Shown in pieces: positions 8,292 through 16,661 of a stretch of DNA of 52,458 nt. Every line of letters starts with the position of its first letter. The stretch's first letter is position 1. The position numbers and the translations under genes are program-made. Source of the stretch: CAZHDI01 sp964531285 (lineage in GTDB: Bacteria; Pseudomonadota; Alphaproteobacteria; JAJFIK01); the NCBI GenBank assembly GCA_964531285.1, contig CAZHDI010000015.1:1-52458 (forward strand), read 5' to 3'. Under the pieces are notes generated by a model that worked only from the letters and a program-made list of their open reading frames with translations, searched no databases and was not told the origin of the DNA.

Positions 8292-8996
8292 TCAGCCCTT
8301 CCGCTCGTCCCGGACGATCTTGCCGTCCCGGCATTCGATGATCCGGCTGGCGTATTCGGTCATTTCGGGCTCATGGGTCACCATCAAGATGGTGATACCC
8401 TTGTCCTTGTTGAGACCCGACATCAGGCGCATGAGATCGTGACTGCGCTCCGTATCAAGATTGCCCGTGGGCTCGTCCGCCAGAAGCAGAGAGGGTTCCG
8501 TGACAATCGCACGAGCGATGGCGACACGCTGCTGCTGGCCGCCGGACAATTCGGAGGAACAGTGATCGACCCGGTCCGCAAGGCCCACCAGAGTCAGAGC
8601 CTCGCGAGCCCGCTCGGACCGTTCGGCCGCCGGCATGCCCCGATAGGCGAGCGGGAGTTCCACATTTTCCAGGGCCGGCGTGCGCTTGAGCAGGTTGAAG
8701 CCTTGAAACACAAAACTGAGATAATGCCGGCGCAGCAGCGCGCGCTGATGCCGGTCCAACCCCTCGACCGCAATGCCGCGGAAGCAGAAGCTCCCGGAGG
8801 ACACCACATCGAGGCAGCCCAGAATGTTCATCATCGTGGATTTGCCGGACCCGGACGGCCCCATCACCGCAACGAACTCGCCGTCCTCAATCACCAGATC
8901 GACCGTATCGAGCGCCCTGACCTGAGCTTCGCCGCGTCCGTAAACCTTAACGACGTCGCGCAGTTCAATGAGCGGGGCCGCCTCCGCGTCGCCCAT
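8292..8996 (-). CDS. MacB/LolD-type ABC transporter ATP-binding protein
   Basis: A 234-aa ATPase of the LolD/MacB class. Visible motifs are Walker A GPSGSGKST, Q-loop LSFVFQGFNLL, signature LSGGQQQRVAIARAIV, Walker B LLLADEPTGNLD and the switch His in MVTHEPEM. The start lies two bases after the adaptor stop and the stop lies three bases before the permease start, so adaptor-ATPase-permease is a single coupled operon. It drives the permease encoded next; partnership follows from gene order and family. Confidence 0.94.
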   Translation of the reverse strand: MGDAEAAPLIELRDVVKVYGRGEAQVRALDTVDLVIEDGEFVAVMGPSGSGKSTMMNILGCLDVVSSGSFCFRGIAVEGLDRHQRALLRRHYLSFVFQGFNLLKRTPALENVELPLAYRGMPAAERSERAREALTLVGLADRVDHCSSELSGGQQQRVAIARAIVTEPSLLLADEPTGNLDTERSHDLMRLMSGLNKDKGITILMVTHEPEMTEYASRIIECRDGKIVRDERKG

Positions 8997-8998
8997 AC

Positions 8999-10210
8999 TC
9001 AGCGCTCCATGGCCGCAAGATTGACGATGACCTCATCGCCCGCCGACAGCACACCGTCGAGCAGTTGCGTCCAGCGGCCGTCTGACTGGCCGAGCACCAC
9101 CGGCAGCGCCGTTGCTTCGCCATTCTTGCCGAGCCCCCACACGCTGCCCGACCGGCGGCCGTCCGGATCGACCGCCATGCGGGCGGTTTGCTGGCCCGGA
9201 GGGCTGAAGCGCAGGGCTTGATTGGGCACCAGCAGTACATCATCAAGCTGGTTCATCAGAATGCTCGCCGTCGCCGTCATGCCGGGCTTCAGGCGAAGCT
9301 GCGCGTTGCCGACTCGCAAAACACCTTCATATGTGACAACCCCGTGGGACTCGCGCGGGGCATTCCGGATCTGGACGATCTCACCGGTGAATTCATGGCC
9401 CTGATAGGCGTCGACCGTGAACGTCGCCTGCTGACCGGCCGCAACCCCACCGATATCGGCTTCATCGATATCCACGATCAATTCCATCTCGCGCAGGTCT
9501 TCGGCGAGGGTGAAGAGGCGCGGGGTCTGGAAATTGGCCGCAACGGTCTGGCCGGGTTCAACAAGGCGCTCCAGCACGATGCCATCGATCGGTGAACGGA
9601 TCACGGTCTTGGCGAGGCGCGAGCGCTCCAAGCGCAGCTTGGCGTCGGCCAGGGCCACTTCGGCATCGGCGGCGGCAACGGCGGCCACCGCGCGCTTCAG
9701 TTCCGCGTTCACCAGATCAAGCGCCTGCTGGGAGGTATTGCCCGAGCGACGCAGTTCAGCCGTCCGGGACCGGCGTAACCGCAGTTCGGCAGCCGTGGCC
9801 TTGGCTTGCGCGACATGGGCCTCGGCCTGGGCGAGAGCCGCTTCGCGCTGGGTGACCGTAGCCTCCAACTGCTCCGTGTCGAGACGGGCCAGAACCTGTC
9901 CGACCTCGACCTCGTCATTATAATCGACCAGGATTTCGGTGATCAGTCCGGACGTCTCCGCCCCCACCTCGACCTGATTGATCGGTGCCAGGGTGCCGGT
10001 CGCGGTGACCCGCAGATCGAGGTCGCCGCGGGTGACCGCCTCGGTGCGGTAGGACGGCTTTCCCCCGCCCGGCACGAAGGCCATGATCATGACGATGGCG
10101 GCGCCGAACGCGGCCGCCGACAGGCCCCACATGCGCCATCCGCGCGCGCGTGCCGATGGTCCGCTCAAACCGATTGTTTTCGCAACGTCCTCAGAAGACT
10201 CGCGTGGCAT
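8999..10210 (-). CDS. MacA-like periplasmic adaptor (RND/HlyD family)
   Basis: The protein is 403 aa with a single N-terminal membrane anchor at about residues 28-48, a split lipoyl domain (GDLDLRVTATGTLAPINQVEVG and SPIDGIVLERLVEPGQTV), an alpha-hairpin of about 80 residues rich in Ala, Glu and Arg between its halves, and beta-barrel and membrane-proximal domains after that (LRLKPGMTATASI). This order matches MacA. GGGGGGAGGGG lies just upstream of ATG 10210 and is an unusually long purine-rich ribosome binding site. It is first in a three-gene operon with the ATPase and permease and would bridge them to an outer-membrane TolC channel not present here. Confidence 0.92.
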   Translation of the reverse strand: MPRESSEDVAKTIGLSGPSARARGWRMWGLSAAAFGAAIVMIMAFVPGGGKPSYRTEAVTRGDLDLRVTATGTLAPINQVEVGAETSGLITEILVDYNDEVEVGQVLARLDTEQLEATVTQREAALAQAEAHVAQAKATAAELRLRRSRTAELRRSGNTSQQALDLVNAELKRAVAAVAAADAEVALADAKLRLERSRLAKTVIRSPIDGIVLERLVEPGQTVAANFQTPRLFTLAEDLREMELIVDIDEADIGGVAAGQQATFTVDAYQGHEFTGEIVQIRNAPRESHGVVTYEGVLRVGNAQLRLKPGMTATASILMNQLDDVLLVPNQALRFSPPGQQTARMAVDPDGRRSGSVWGLGKNGEATALPVVLGQSDGRWTQLLDGVLSAGDEVIVNLAAMER

Positions 10211-10665
10211 GTGCCCCTCCCCCCTGTAAACTCGTGACAGGCCCCCCGGCGAATCACGACGAGAGAATTACTCAGGTGCGTGATCGCGTCAAAGCGGAAC
10301 GCAGGGCGGCATAAGCTCTTATTTGGCGTTCGCATCGATGGATTGGGGATTCAGCGCCGATGCGTTGCCGTCGACCATGTCGCGGCACGGTCGGTCAAGG
10401 CTATACGCTGAAAGAGATTAGCACCTCGTTACAGCACCATACGGGCGTTCCGCGGCGACGCAAGGCCCGGCGCGCACGGATGCCCTCCGGGATTGCACCC
10501 TATGGGCATGATTAACCCGGAAACCGCCCGAACGCCGAAGACATATCCAAAAAGGATACAAGCTTTGCGTGCTGACAGGCACGGCATTGCGCCCCGCACC
10601 TTCGATCTACTACGCTTTGCCGGGACGCGGCCCGAAATCGCCGCGCAGTTGAGGGAGGCAACCCA
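10211..10665. other. Intergenic region between divergent macA-like and iorA-like genes
   Basis: These 455 bases must hold the promoters for both directions. A possible sigma-70-like pair for the plus side is TTGCGC at 10587 and TACGCT at 10611, spacer 18, about 50 bases before iorA; this is weak. A purine-rich stretch GAGGGAGG just before 10666 is the iorA ribosome binding site. I see no convincing small gene, RNA gene or repeat here. Confidence 0.4.
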
Positions 10666-11136
10666 ATGACGTCGTTTCAATTGAACGGCGACGCCGTCGA
10701 GGTGGACGCACCGGACGACACGCCCTTGCTCTGGGTCATCCGGGACAATCTGAACTACACGGGAACGAAATTCGGCTGCGGGATCGGTATGTGCGGTGCG
10801 TGCACCGTGCATCTCGACGGCCAGGCCGTCCGGTCCTGCATCACCCGGCTGGCGGACGCCGCCGGTGCCGATGTCACGACCATCGAAGGGCTCCATCCGG
10901 ACGGCGACCACGCGCTTCAGCGCGCTTGGGTCGAAACCCAGGCGCCGCAATGCGGCTACTGTCAGTCGGGCCAGATCATGCAGGCAGCAGCGCTTCTGAA
11001 AGACACGCCGAACCCCACCGATGAGGACATCAACGCGGCGATGAACGGCAATCTGTGCCGCTGCATGGGCTATGTCCGCATCCGTCAGGCCATCAAGATC
11101 GCGGCCACCACGCTGCGTCAGGAGGCGGGGCAATGA
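10666..11136 (+). CDS. iorA: Isoquinoline 1-oxidoreductase-like [2Fe-2S] subunit (IorA)
   Basis: A 156-aa iron-sulfur subunit of the xanthine dehydrogenase/aldehyde oxidoreductase family. The plant-type cluster ligands are C38, C43, C46 and C58 (CGIGMCGAC), and the second cluster ligands are C96, C99, C131 and C133 (CGYC and CRC). Length and both cluster motifs are complete. It would pass electrons from the molybdopterin-binding large subunit encoded immediately after it; the two genes overlap by four bases (ATGA). There is no FAD subunit gene, as is normal for the Ior type, which uses a membrane or cytochrome acceptor. The true substrate, whether an N-heterocycle or an aldehyde, is not fixed by the sequence. 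Confidence 0.92.
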   Translation: MTSFQLNGDAVEVDAPDDTPLLWVIRDNLNYTGTKFGCGIGMCGACTVHLDGQAVRSCITRLADAAGADVTTIEGLHPDGDHALQRAWVETQAPQCGYCQSGQIMQAAALLKDTPNPTDEDINAAMNGNLCRCMGYVRIRQAIKIAATTLRQEAGQ

Positions 11137-13439
11137 GTAAGATGGTCCGTCAACTGCTTTCATCGGGGGCTGCCAGCCCCTTGTCACGGCGCGGGTTTCT
11201 GATCGGTGCCGCCGGCGCCGGGATCGCCTTCGCCTTCGCACGGCCCGGTTTGACCACGGCGCAGGCCGAAGAGGCGCTTGCGGGCGGCGGGTTCGAACCG
11301 ACTGTCTGGTACCGGATCGATCCGGATGGGACAATCACGGTCAATGTCGCCGAGGCCGAGATGGGCCAGCATGTCGGCACGGCTCTTGCCCGCATCGTTG
11401 CCGACGAACTCGAGGCCAACTGGGACGATGTGCGGCTCCATTATATCGACGCCGACGCCAAGGCCGAGCAGACCTGGGGCTATCTTGTCACCGGCGGCAG
11501 TTGGTCGGTCTGGCAGAACTTCACCCCGCTGAGCAAGGCCGGGGCCGCCGGACGGATCGCACTCATCGAGGAAGGCGCCCGGCTGCTGGATGTGGCACCC
11601 GAGGAGTGCACCGCACGCGGCAGTGTCGTCCGTGCGGGATCGAAATCCATCACCTATGCCGAAATCATTCAGCGCGGATCGCTGAGCCGCACCTTCACTC
11701 AGGATGAAATCGAACAGATGCCGGTCAAGCCCGCCGATGAGCGGCGCCTGATCGGCGAAGAGACGACCGCGCTCGATGTGCCGGACAAAACCACCGGCGC
11801 GGCGATCTATGGCATCGACGCCAAGATCGACGGCATGGTCTATGGCCGCCCGCTGGTGCCGCCGACGCGCTATGGCAGCACGGTCAAGGCGATCGACGAC
11901 AGCGCGGCGCGCGACGTGCCCGGCTATGTCCAGACTGTTGCCCTCGATGATCCGTCCGGCACGGTTCCCGGCTGGGTCGTGGTGCTGGCCGACAGCTATG
12001 CCGCGGCGCTTGCGGCCAGTGAGAAGGTCTCGGTCGATTGGGCGCCCGGACCGACGGCCAAAGTGTCTGAGGCGGACATTCTCAAACGCGGCCGGGAACA
12101 GGTCGCGGCTTCGGACGGCGGCTCGCTCGTGGTCGATGATGAAGGCGTCGATGACGCCCTGGCCGGTGCCGCCACGGTGCTCGACCAGACCTACACCACC
12201 TCGACCGTGCTTCATTTCCAATTGGAACCGGTCAATGCGATCGCTTATCAGGGGACGGACGGGCGCTGGGAAATCCACACCGGCAATCAGTGGCAATCCC
12301 TGATTCTGCCGGTGCTGGCAGCGGCCCTCGAAGTGCCGCAGGACCAGATCGTCATGCGCACCTATCTGATCGGCGGCGGTTTCGGGCGGCGCCTCAACGG
12401 CGATTACACGGTCCCGGCGGCACTGGCGTCCAAAGCGGTCGGGCGTCCGGTCAAGCTGGTGTGGACCCGCGAGGACGACTCCCGCTTCGACTCGGTACGC
12501 TCGCCATCGGTGCAGCGTATGCGGATGGCCCTCACCGCGGACAAGACCATCACGGCCATGGAACATCACGCGTCCGCCGGCTGGCCGACTGAAGTCATGG
12601 CACCGCCCTTCATGCCCGAAGGGCTCAACGGCGAACCGTACGACCCCTTTGCCATTCAGGGGTCGGTGCACTGGTATTCGCTGGGCGCCCACCGGCTGCG
12701 GGCCATCTCAAACGGGCTGGCGAACGATACCTTCCGGCCCGGCTGGTTACGGTCTGTCGGCTCCGGCTGGGTCAATTTCGCCCTGGAAAGCTTCCTCGAC
12801 GAAGCCGCGCACGAGATCGGCGAGGATCCGGTGGCGTTCCGGCTGTCGCGGCTCAAGGCCACCGGCAAGAATGCCGGCTCGGCGCCTTTTGCGGTCGGCG
12901 GCGCGGACCGTCAGGCGGCGGTGTTGCGGCGGGCGGCGGAGCTTGCCGGGTTCGGACGGTCCATGCCAAAGGATACCGGGCTCGGCATCGCGACCACCTA
13001 TGGCCAGGAGCGTCCTCAGCCGACCTGGACCGCGTGTGTCGCGGAAGTGGCCGTGAACCGGGACACCGGACAAGTGACCTGCAAGAAGCTCACCCTGGTG
13101 ATCGATTGCGGCACGGTGGTCCATCCGGAAGGCGCCATGGCCCAGGCCGAGGGTGCGGCGCTCTGGGGCCTGAGCATGGCGCTCCACGAAGGCACCCAGT
13201 TCGAGGATGGGCAGGTGCGCGACCGCAATCTCGATACCTATACGCCGCTGCGCATGGGCGATGTACCGGAGATGGTTGTCGAACTGATGGACAGCACCGA
13301 AGCGCCCGTCGGCATGGGCGAACCGGCGACGACAGTTGTCGGCCCGGCCATCGCCAACGCCATCTTCGCGGCGGCCGGCGTGCGGATGCGGGATCTCCCG
13401 ATCCGGCCCGAAGCCGTTCTCGAAGCGCTGAAAGCCTGA
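11133..13439 (+). CDS. iorB: Isoquinoline 1-oxidoreductase-like molybdopterin subunit (IorB), Tat-exported
   Basis: The 768-aa large subunit starts at ATG 11133 inside the iorA stop; the longer open frame from 11055 overlaps iorA and is not used. Arg19-Arg20 in SRRGFLIGAAGAG form a twin-arginine signal, so the folded complex is probably exported to the periplasm with IorA carried along. The molybdopterin-binding family is recognisable from GGGFGRRLNGDY near residue 415, the tandem cofactor-binding segments, and a late GMGEPATTVVGPAIANAI segment containing the conserved Glu that serves as general base in this superfamily. TAEMGQHVGT-type motif AEAEMGQHVGTALARIVADE is also typical. Maturation would need molybdopterin cytosine dinucleotide insertion factors, which are not encoded nearby. 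Confidence 0.92.
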   Translation: MSKMVRQLLSSGAASPLSRRGFLIGAAGAGIAFAFARPGLTTAQAEEALAGGGFEPTVWYRIDPDGTITVNVAEAEMGQHVGTALARIVADELEANWDDVRLHYIDADAKAEQTWGYLVTGGSWSVWQNFTPLSKAGAAGRIALIEEGARLLDVAPEECTARGSVVRAGSKSITYAEIIQRGSLSRTFTQDEIEQMPVKPADERRLIGEETTALDVPDKTTGAAIYGIDAKIDGMVYGRPLVPPTRYGSTVKAIDDSAARDVPGYVQTVALDDPSGTVPGWVVVLADSYAAALAASEKVSVDWAPGPTAKVSEADILKRGREQVAASDGGSLVVDDEGVDDALAGAATVLDQTYTTSTVLHFQLEPVNAIAYQGTDGRWEIHTGNQWQSLILPVLAAALEVPQDQIVMRTYLIGGGFGRRLNGDYTVPAALASKAVGRPVKLVWTREDDSRFDSVRSPSVQRMRMALTADKTITAMEHHASAGWPTEVMAPPFMPEGLNGEPYDPFAIQGSVHWYSLGAHRLRAISNGLANDTFRPGWLRSVGSGWVNFALESFLDEAAHEIGEDPVAFRLSRLKATGKNAGSAPFAVGGADRQAAVLRRAAELAGFGRSMPKDTGLGIATTYGQERPQPTWTACVAEVAVNRDTGQVTCKKLTLVIDCGTVVHPEGAMAQAEGAALWGLSMALHEGTQFEDGQVRDRNLDTYTPLRMGDVPEMVVELMDSTEAPVGMGEPATTVVGPAIANAIFAAAGVRMRDLPIRPEAVLEALKA

Positions 13440-13445
13440 CCTGCC

Positions 13446-13874
13446 CTAGGGCCTTGGGCTGAACACAAGACCGTCCTGACCCTGAGGATTGCTCAGGGTC
13501 AGGCGCCCCGCACCGTCGAACCGCACGACTGGCCCACTCTCCAGCAGAGCTAGAATCCGCTGCTCCATCGCCGAGGCCGCGCTGTCAAGGCAGGCCATCC
13601 GCGTCGTCGCCATGGGGCCGTCGAGCACCAGACGGTCGCCCTCAAGCCGGGCCGAGCCGGTGAAACGGTTGCAGCCGGAAAAGCCCGACAGGCGGCCGTC
13701 GGCGTCCAGGTCCAATGCCACCGGACGCGCGGGATCGCCATCCCAGGACGTCAATACCCAGGACGGACCCGCCAGATCCGCCAGCGAGACGGGGCCGGAT
13801 GCGGACATACGACCCGATTGCGCCGCACACGCCATAAGCAGGCCACCGAGCGTCATCATGATCAGCAAACGCAT
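13446..13874 (-). CDS. META domain (HslJ-like) lipoprotein
   Basis: This 142-aa protein has a lipoprotein signal with lipobox LMAC (Cys about residue 16) followed by one META domain. The domain shows the typical LAGPSWVLTSW opening, the central SGCNRFTGSARLEG motif and a following MACLDSAASAMEQ segment. The frame is open to 13955, but ATG 13874 has AAAGGA seven bases upstream and starts at the signal peptide. HslJ-type proteins are linked to heat shock and novobiocin resistance in E. coli; the role here is unknown. The gene is convergent with iorB, with six bases between stops. Confidence 0.88.
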   Translation of the reverse strand: MRLLIMMTLGGLLMACAAQSGRMSASGPVSLADLAGPSWVLTSWDGDPARPVALDLDADGRLSGFSGCNRFTGSARLEGDRLVLDGPMATTRMACLDSAASAMEQRILALLESGPVVRFDGAGRLTLSNPQGQDGLVFSPRP

Positions 13875-13951
13875 GACATAATCCTTTCCCAATGAAAAGA
13901 CCCGGCACCAACCGGCACCGGGTCCCTGCCATAGAGCGTTTGGCCCCAAGG

Positions 13952-15322
13952 TCACATGCCGTCGCCGGCTTCCAGAGCGTCATATACGAGATCGGCCGTG
14001 GTGCCGCGGTAGTCCGCGCCGCCTGCTGTCGCCTGGAAGCGTTGGATCATGCCGATATAGGTCAGGTCGTTCACTGGATCGACCCAGAACCAGGTGCCCG
14101 CGGCGCCGCCCCAGAAATAGGTTCCGCCCGGAACACCGGTCACCGGATCGTCCTGGCGCACAATGCCGAAATCGAGCCCAAACCCGAGGGTGCCGGCCTC
14201 TTGAGCCTCCAAGGCACCCCCCAGCGTCACCGACAGATCGCCGAGCACATCGGTGCGCATCAGTTCGATGGTCTCAGGCTTGAGGATCTGCACGCCGTTG
14301 AAGGTGCCGCCATTGACGAGCATCTGCGAAAAGCGCGCATAATCGCCCATGGTCGAGACGAGCCCGCCGCCGCCGGATTCAAAGCCGATGGTGTCTTCCT
14401 CGAAGGCAAATTGCGGCTGATTGGCCGGCACCAGACCACCGTGTTCTTCGACGTATGCAAACACTTGGCTAAACCGGTCCAGATCCTCATCCGGAACGAA
14501 GAAGCCGGTATCTGTCATGCCAAGCGGCGAGAAAAGGCGCATCTGCAGAAATTCGCCGAAGGTCATGCCCGAGAAGTGCTCAACCAGGAACCCCTGAATA
14601 TCGACGGCCGCGGAGTAATACCACCGTTCGCCCGGCTGGAAGAGCAGCGGCACGCTGGCCACACGCTCCATGAAGGTTTCCATGTCCGGCGAGCGCAAAA
14701 TGGCCTTATCGCGGAACGCCTGATTGGCCGGGTCCCGGCCGCCGAGGCCATACGCGAAACCCGCGGTGTGCGACATCAGCTCGCGCATGGTGGCCGGCCG
14801 CTCGACCGGCTCCAGCGTAACCGTTCCGTCCTCGTCATAATCGACGAGCACCATCAGATCTTCGAACTCCGGGATGTATTTCGTGATCGGATCGTCGAGC
14901 GAGAACTTGCCCTCTTCCCACAGCATCATGAGAGCCACGCCGGTCACCGGCTTGGTCATGGAATAGATCCGGTAGATGGTGTCCTCGGTGATGGGCTCGC
15001 CGGTCACCACATTGCGCACACCGGCCTGATTATAGCTGATGACCTCACCGTCCTTCAGAAGCAGGCCCGCCGCGCCCGGCACATGACCGTCCGTCACGAA
15101 ATCGTCGATCGCCTGCTCCAGCGCCGCGATCCCGTCCTCGGAGAACGCCGGCCCGGCCGCTTCGGAGGCATAGTCCGGCCAGGTTGCCGGCACGACCCCA
15201 AGCGTCGGATTGGTCATGGCGCCGGTTGTCGCCGGGACGCACCCGGCGAGGCCCGCGCCCGCAATCAAAAGCGCGGCGGCAAAGCCGGTGACCGGCCGCA
15301 TGGATATCCCTTCAAAAGACAC
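13952..15322 (-). CDS. Serine hydrolase of the beta-lactamase class C / penicillin-binding-protein-like family, lipoprotein
   Basis: A 456-aa protein with lipobox LAGC and a full serine beta-lactamase-like domain. The nucleophile motif is SMTK (Ser121, Lys124), the second motif is YSAAVD in place of YxN, and the C-terminal third has GGAAGTWFWVDP near the strand that normally carries the KTG-like motif. Such proteins are usually esterases or D-aminopeptidases rather than antibiotic-inactivating enzymes. GTG 15322 is preferred because GGAGG lies five bases upstream; ATG 15301 with GAAGGG upstream is a possible alternative that shortens only the signal peptide. The start of the META gene lies about 77 bases downstream of its stop, so the two may be co-transcribed. 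Confidence 0.88.
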   Translation of the reverse strand: MSFEGISMRPVTGFAAALLIAGAGLAGCVPATTGAMTNPTLGVVPATWPDYASEAAGPAFSEDGIAALEQAIDDFVTDGHVPGAAGLLLKDGEVISYNQAGVRNVVTGEPITEDTIYRIYSMTKPVTGVALMMLWEEGKFSLDDPITKYIPEFEDLMVLVDYDEDGTVTLEPVERPATMRELMSHTAGFAYGLGGRDPANQAFRDKAILRSPDMETFMERVASVPLLFQPGERWYYSAAVDIQGFLVEHFSGMTFGEFLQMRLFSPLGMTDTGFFVPDEDLDRFSQVFAYVEEHGGLVPANQPQFAFEEDTIGFESGGGGLVSTMGDYARFSQMLVNGGTFNGVQILKPETIELMRTDVLGDLSVTLGGALEAQEAGTLGFGLDFGIVRQDDPVTGVPGGTYFWGGAAGTWFWVDPVNDLTYIGMIQRFQATAGGADYRGTTADLVYDALEAGDGM

Positions 15323-15608
15323 GTGTCCCTCCCTCGTGTTTCTTTCCCCTGATCCCCCGGCGGCCCGGCAGTGCGCCTGACCGCATGGCTGTTCGCCACA
15401 GTCCGCTGCGGTAGGGGCCGCAGTCGGACCGGGTTGTCAGGGGATTACCCCACTCTGGCGGCCATTCGTCAATCCCGCACGCGCGTGAGCCCCGGGCGTC
15501 AATACGCGCCAAAGGTGTTGTCGTGCTCCCTGGCCAGCCGGCCGCTTGCGTGTAAACTGACACTCACGCGGTCAAAAGGCAGACGCCAGACGAGGGAGGA
15601 CGCACGCC

Positions 15609-16586
15609 ATGGCGATTACGACCCGATTTACCGAGGAATTCGGCATCGACCACCCGATTGTCCAAGGGGGCATGCAATGGGTGGGCTATGCCGAGATGGT
15701 GGCACCGGTGGCCAATGCCGGCGGCTTGGGGTTTCTCACCGCACTCACCCAACCGACTCCGGAAGATCTGAGCAAGGAGATCGCGCGCACCCGCGAGATG
15801 ACCGACAAGCCGTTCGGCGTGAACCTCACCATTCTCCCGGCGATCAAACCCCCGCCCTATGCGGAGTACCGTCAGGCGATCATCGAGGGTGGGATTAAGA
15901 TCGTCGAGACCGCCGGCTACAAGCCCAAAGAGCATGTGGATCACTTCAAGGCCCATGGGGTGAAGGTCATCCACAAATGCACCGCCGTGCGCCATGCCCT
16001 TTCGGCGGAACGGATGGGCGTGGATGCCATCTCCATCGACGGGTTCGAATGCGCCGGTCATCCGGGGGAAGACGATATTCCCGGCCTCATTCTGATCCCG
16101 GCGGCGGCCAGCAAGGTCAAGATCCCCATGCTGGCCTCGGGCGGGTTTGGCGACGGGCGCGGGCTTGCGGCCGCACTTGCCCTGGGCGCGGACGGGATCA
16201 ATATGGGCACGCGGTTCTGCGTGACCAAGGAGGCGCCAATCCACGAGAACTTCAAGCGGCAGATGGTCGAGAACGATGAGCGGGACACGCGCCTCATCTT
16301 CCGGACCCTGCACAATACCGCGCGAGTGATGAAAAACGCCGTGAGCGATGAGGTCGTGGCGATCGAACGGGAAGGGAACACTCAGTTCGAGGACATTCAG
16401 CACCTGGTCGCGGGCGTGCGCGGCCGCAAGGCCATGGCCGACGGCGACACCGATGGCGGCATCTGGTCGGCGGGCATGATCCAGGGTCTGATCGATGATA
16501 TTCCGACCGTGAAGGAGCTGATCGACCGGATCGTCGCGGAGGCCGAGGTGATCATCAAACACCGTCTCAACGGCATGGTGAAGTGA
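15609..16586 (+). CDS. NAD(P)H-dependent flavin oxidoreductase / nitronate monooxygenase family
   Basis: The 325-aa product is an FMN-binding TIM-barrel protein of the 2-nitropropane dioxygenase family. It shows HPIVQGGMQWVGYAE at the N-terminus, ANAGGLGFLTAL, FGVNLTIL, the DGFECAGHPGEDD segment carrying the conserved active-site His, and the phosphate-binding stretch ASGGFGDGRGLAAALALGADG followed by GTRF. It oxidises alkyl nitronates such as propionate 3-nitronate, or acts as an NADH:quinone reductase in some family members; which applies here is not clear. A GAGGGAGGA ribosome binding site precedes ATG 15609. It stands alone, convergent with the giant protease gene. Confidence 0.9.
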   Translation: MAITTRFTEEFGIDHPIVQGGMQWVGYAEMVAPVANAGGLGFLTALTQPTPEDLSKEIARTREMTDKPFGVNLTILPAIKPPPYAEYRQAIIEGGIKIVETAGYKPKEHVDHFKAHGVKVIHKCTAVRHALSAERMGVDAISIDGFECAGHPGEDDIPGLILIPAAASKVKIPMLASGGFGDGRGLAAALALGADGINMGTRFCVTKEAPIHENFKRQMVENDERDTRLIFRTLHNTARVMKNAVSDEVVAIEREGNTQFEDIQHLVAGVRGRKAMADGDTDGGIWSAGMIQGLIDDIPTVKELIDRIVAEAEVIIKHRLNGMVK

Positions 16587-16595
16587 TCGAACGGA

Positions 16596-16629
16596 CCGGG
16601 CCGGTCTGTGTGGCGACAGACCGGCCCGG
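16596..16629. terminator. Strong hairpin between convergent genes (bidirectional terminator candidate)
   Basis: A perfect 14-bp stem (CCGGGCCGGTCTGT pairing with ACAGACCGGCCCGG) with a six-base loop lies ten bases after the flavoprotein stop and just beyond the end of the protease gene on the other strand. Position and symmetry suit a shared terminator, though neither side has a clear T-run. Confidence 0.65.
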
Positions 16630-16661
16630 GACCGCATATCCATACGCCGCGGCGCGTCCCC

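Noticed and set aside
10429..11334. 301-aa minus-strand open frame across the macA-iorA gap
   Set aside because: It runs antisense through the iorA cysteine motifs and has no recognisable protein features.
13892..15352. 486-aa plus-strand open frame opposite the serine hydrolase
   Set aside because: The minus strand carries lipobox, SxxK and YSA motifs at the right spacing; the plus frame shows no domain.
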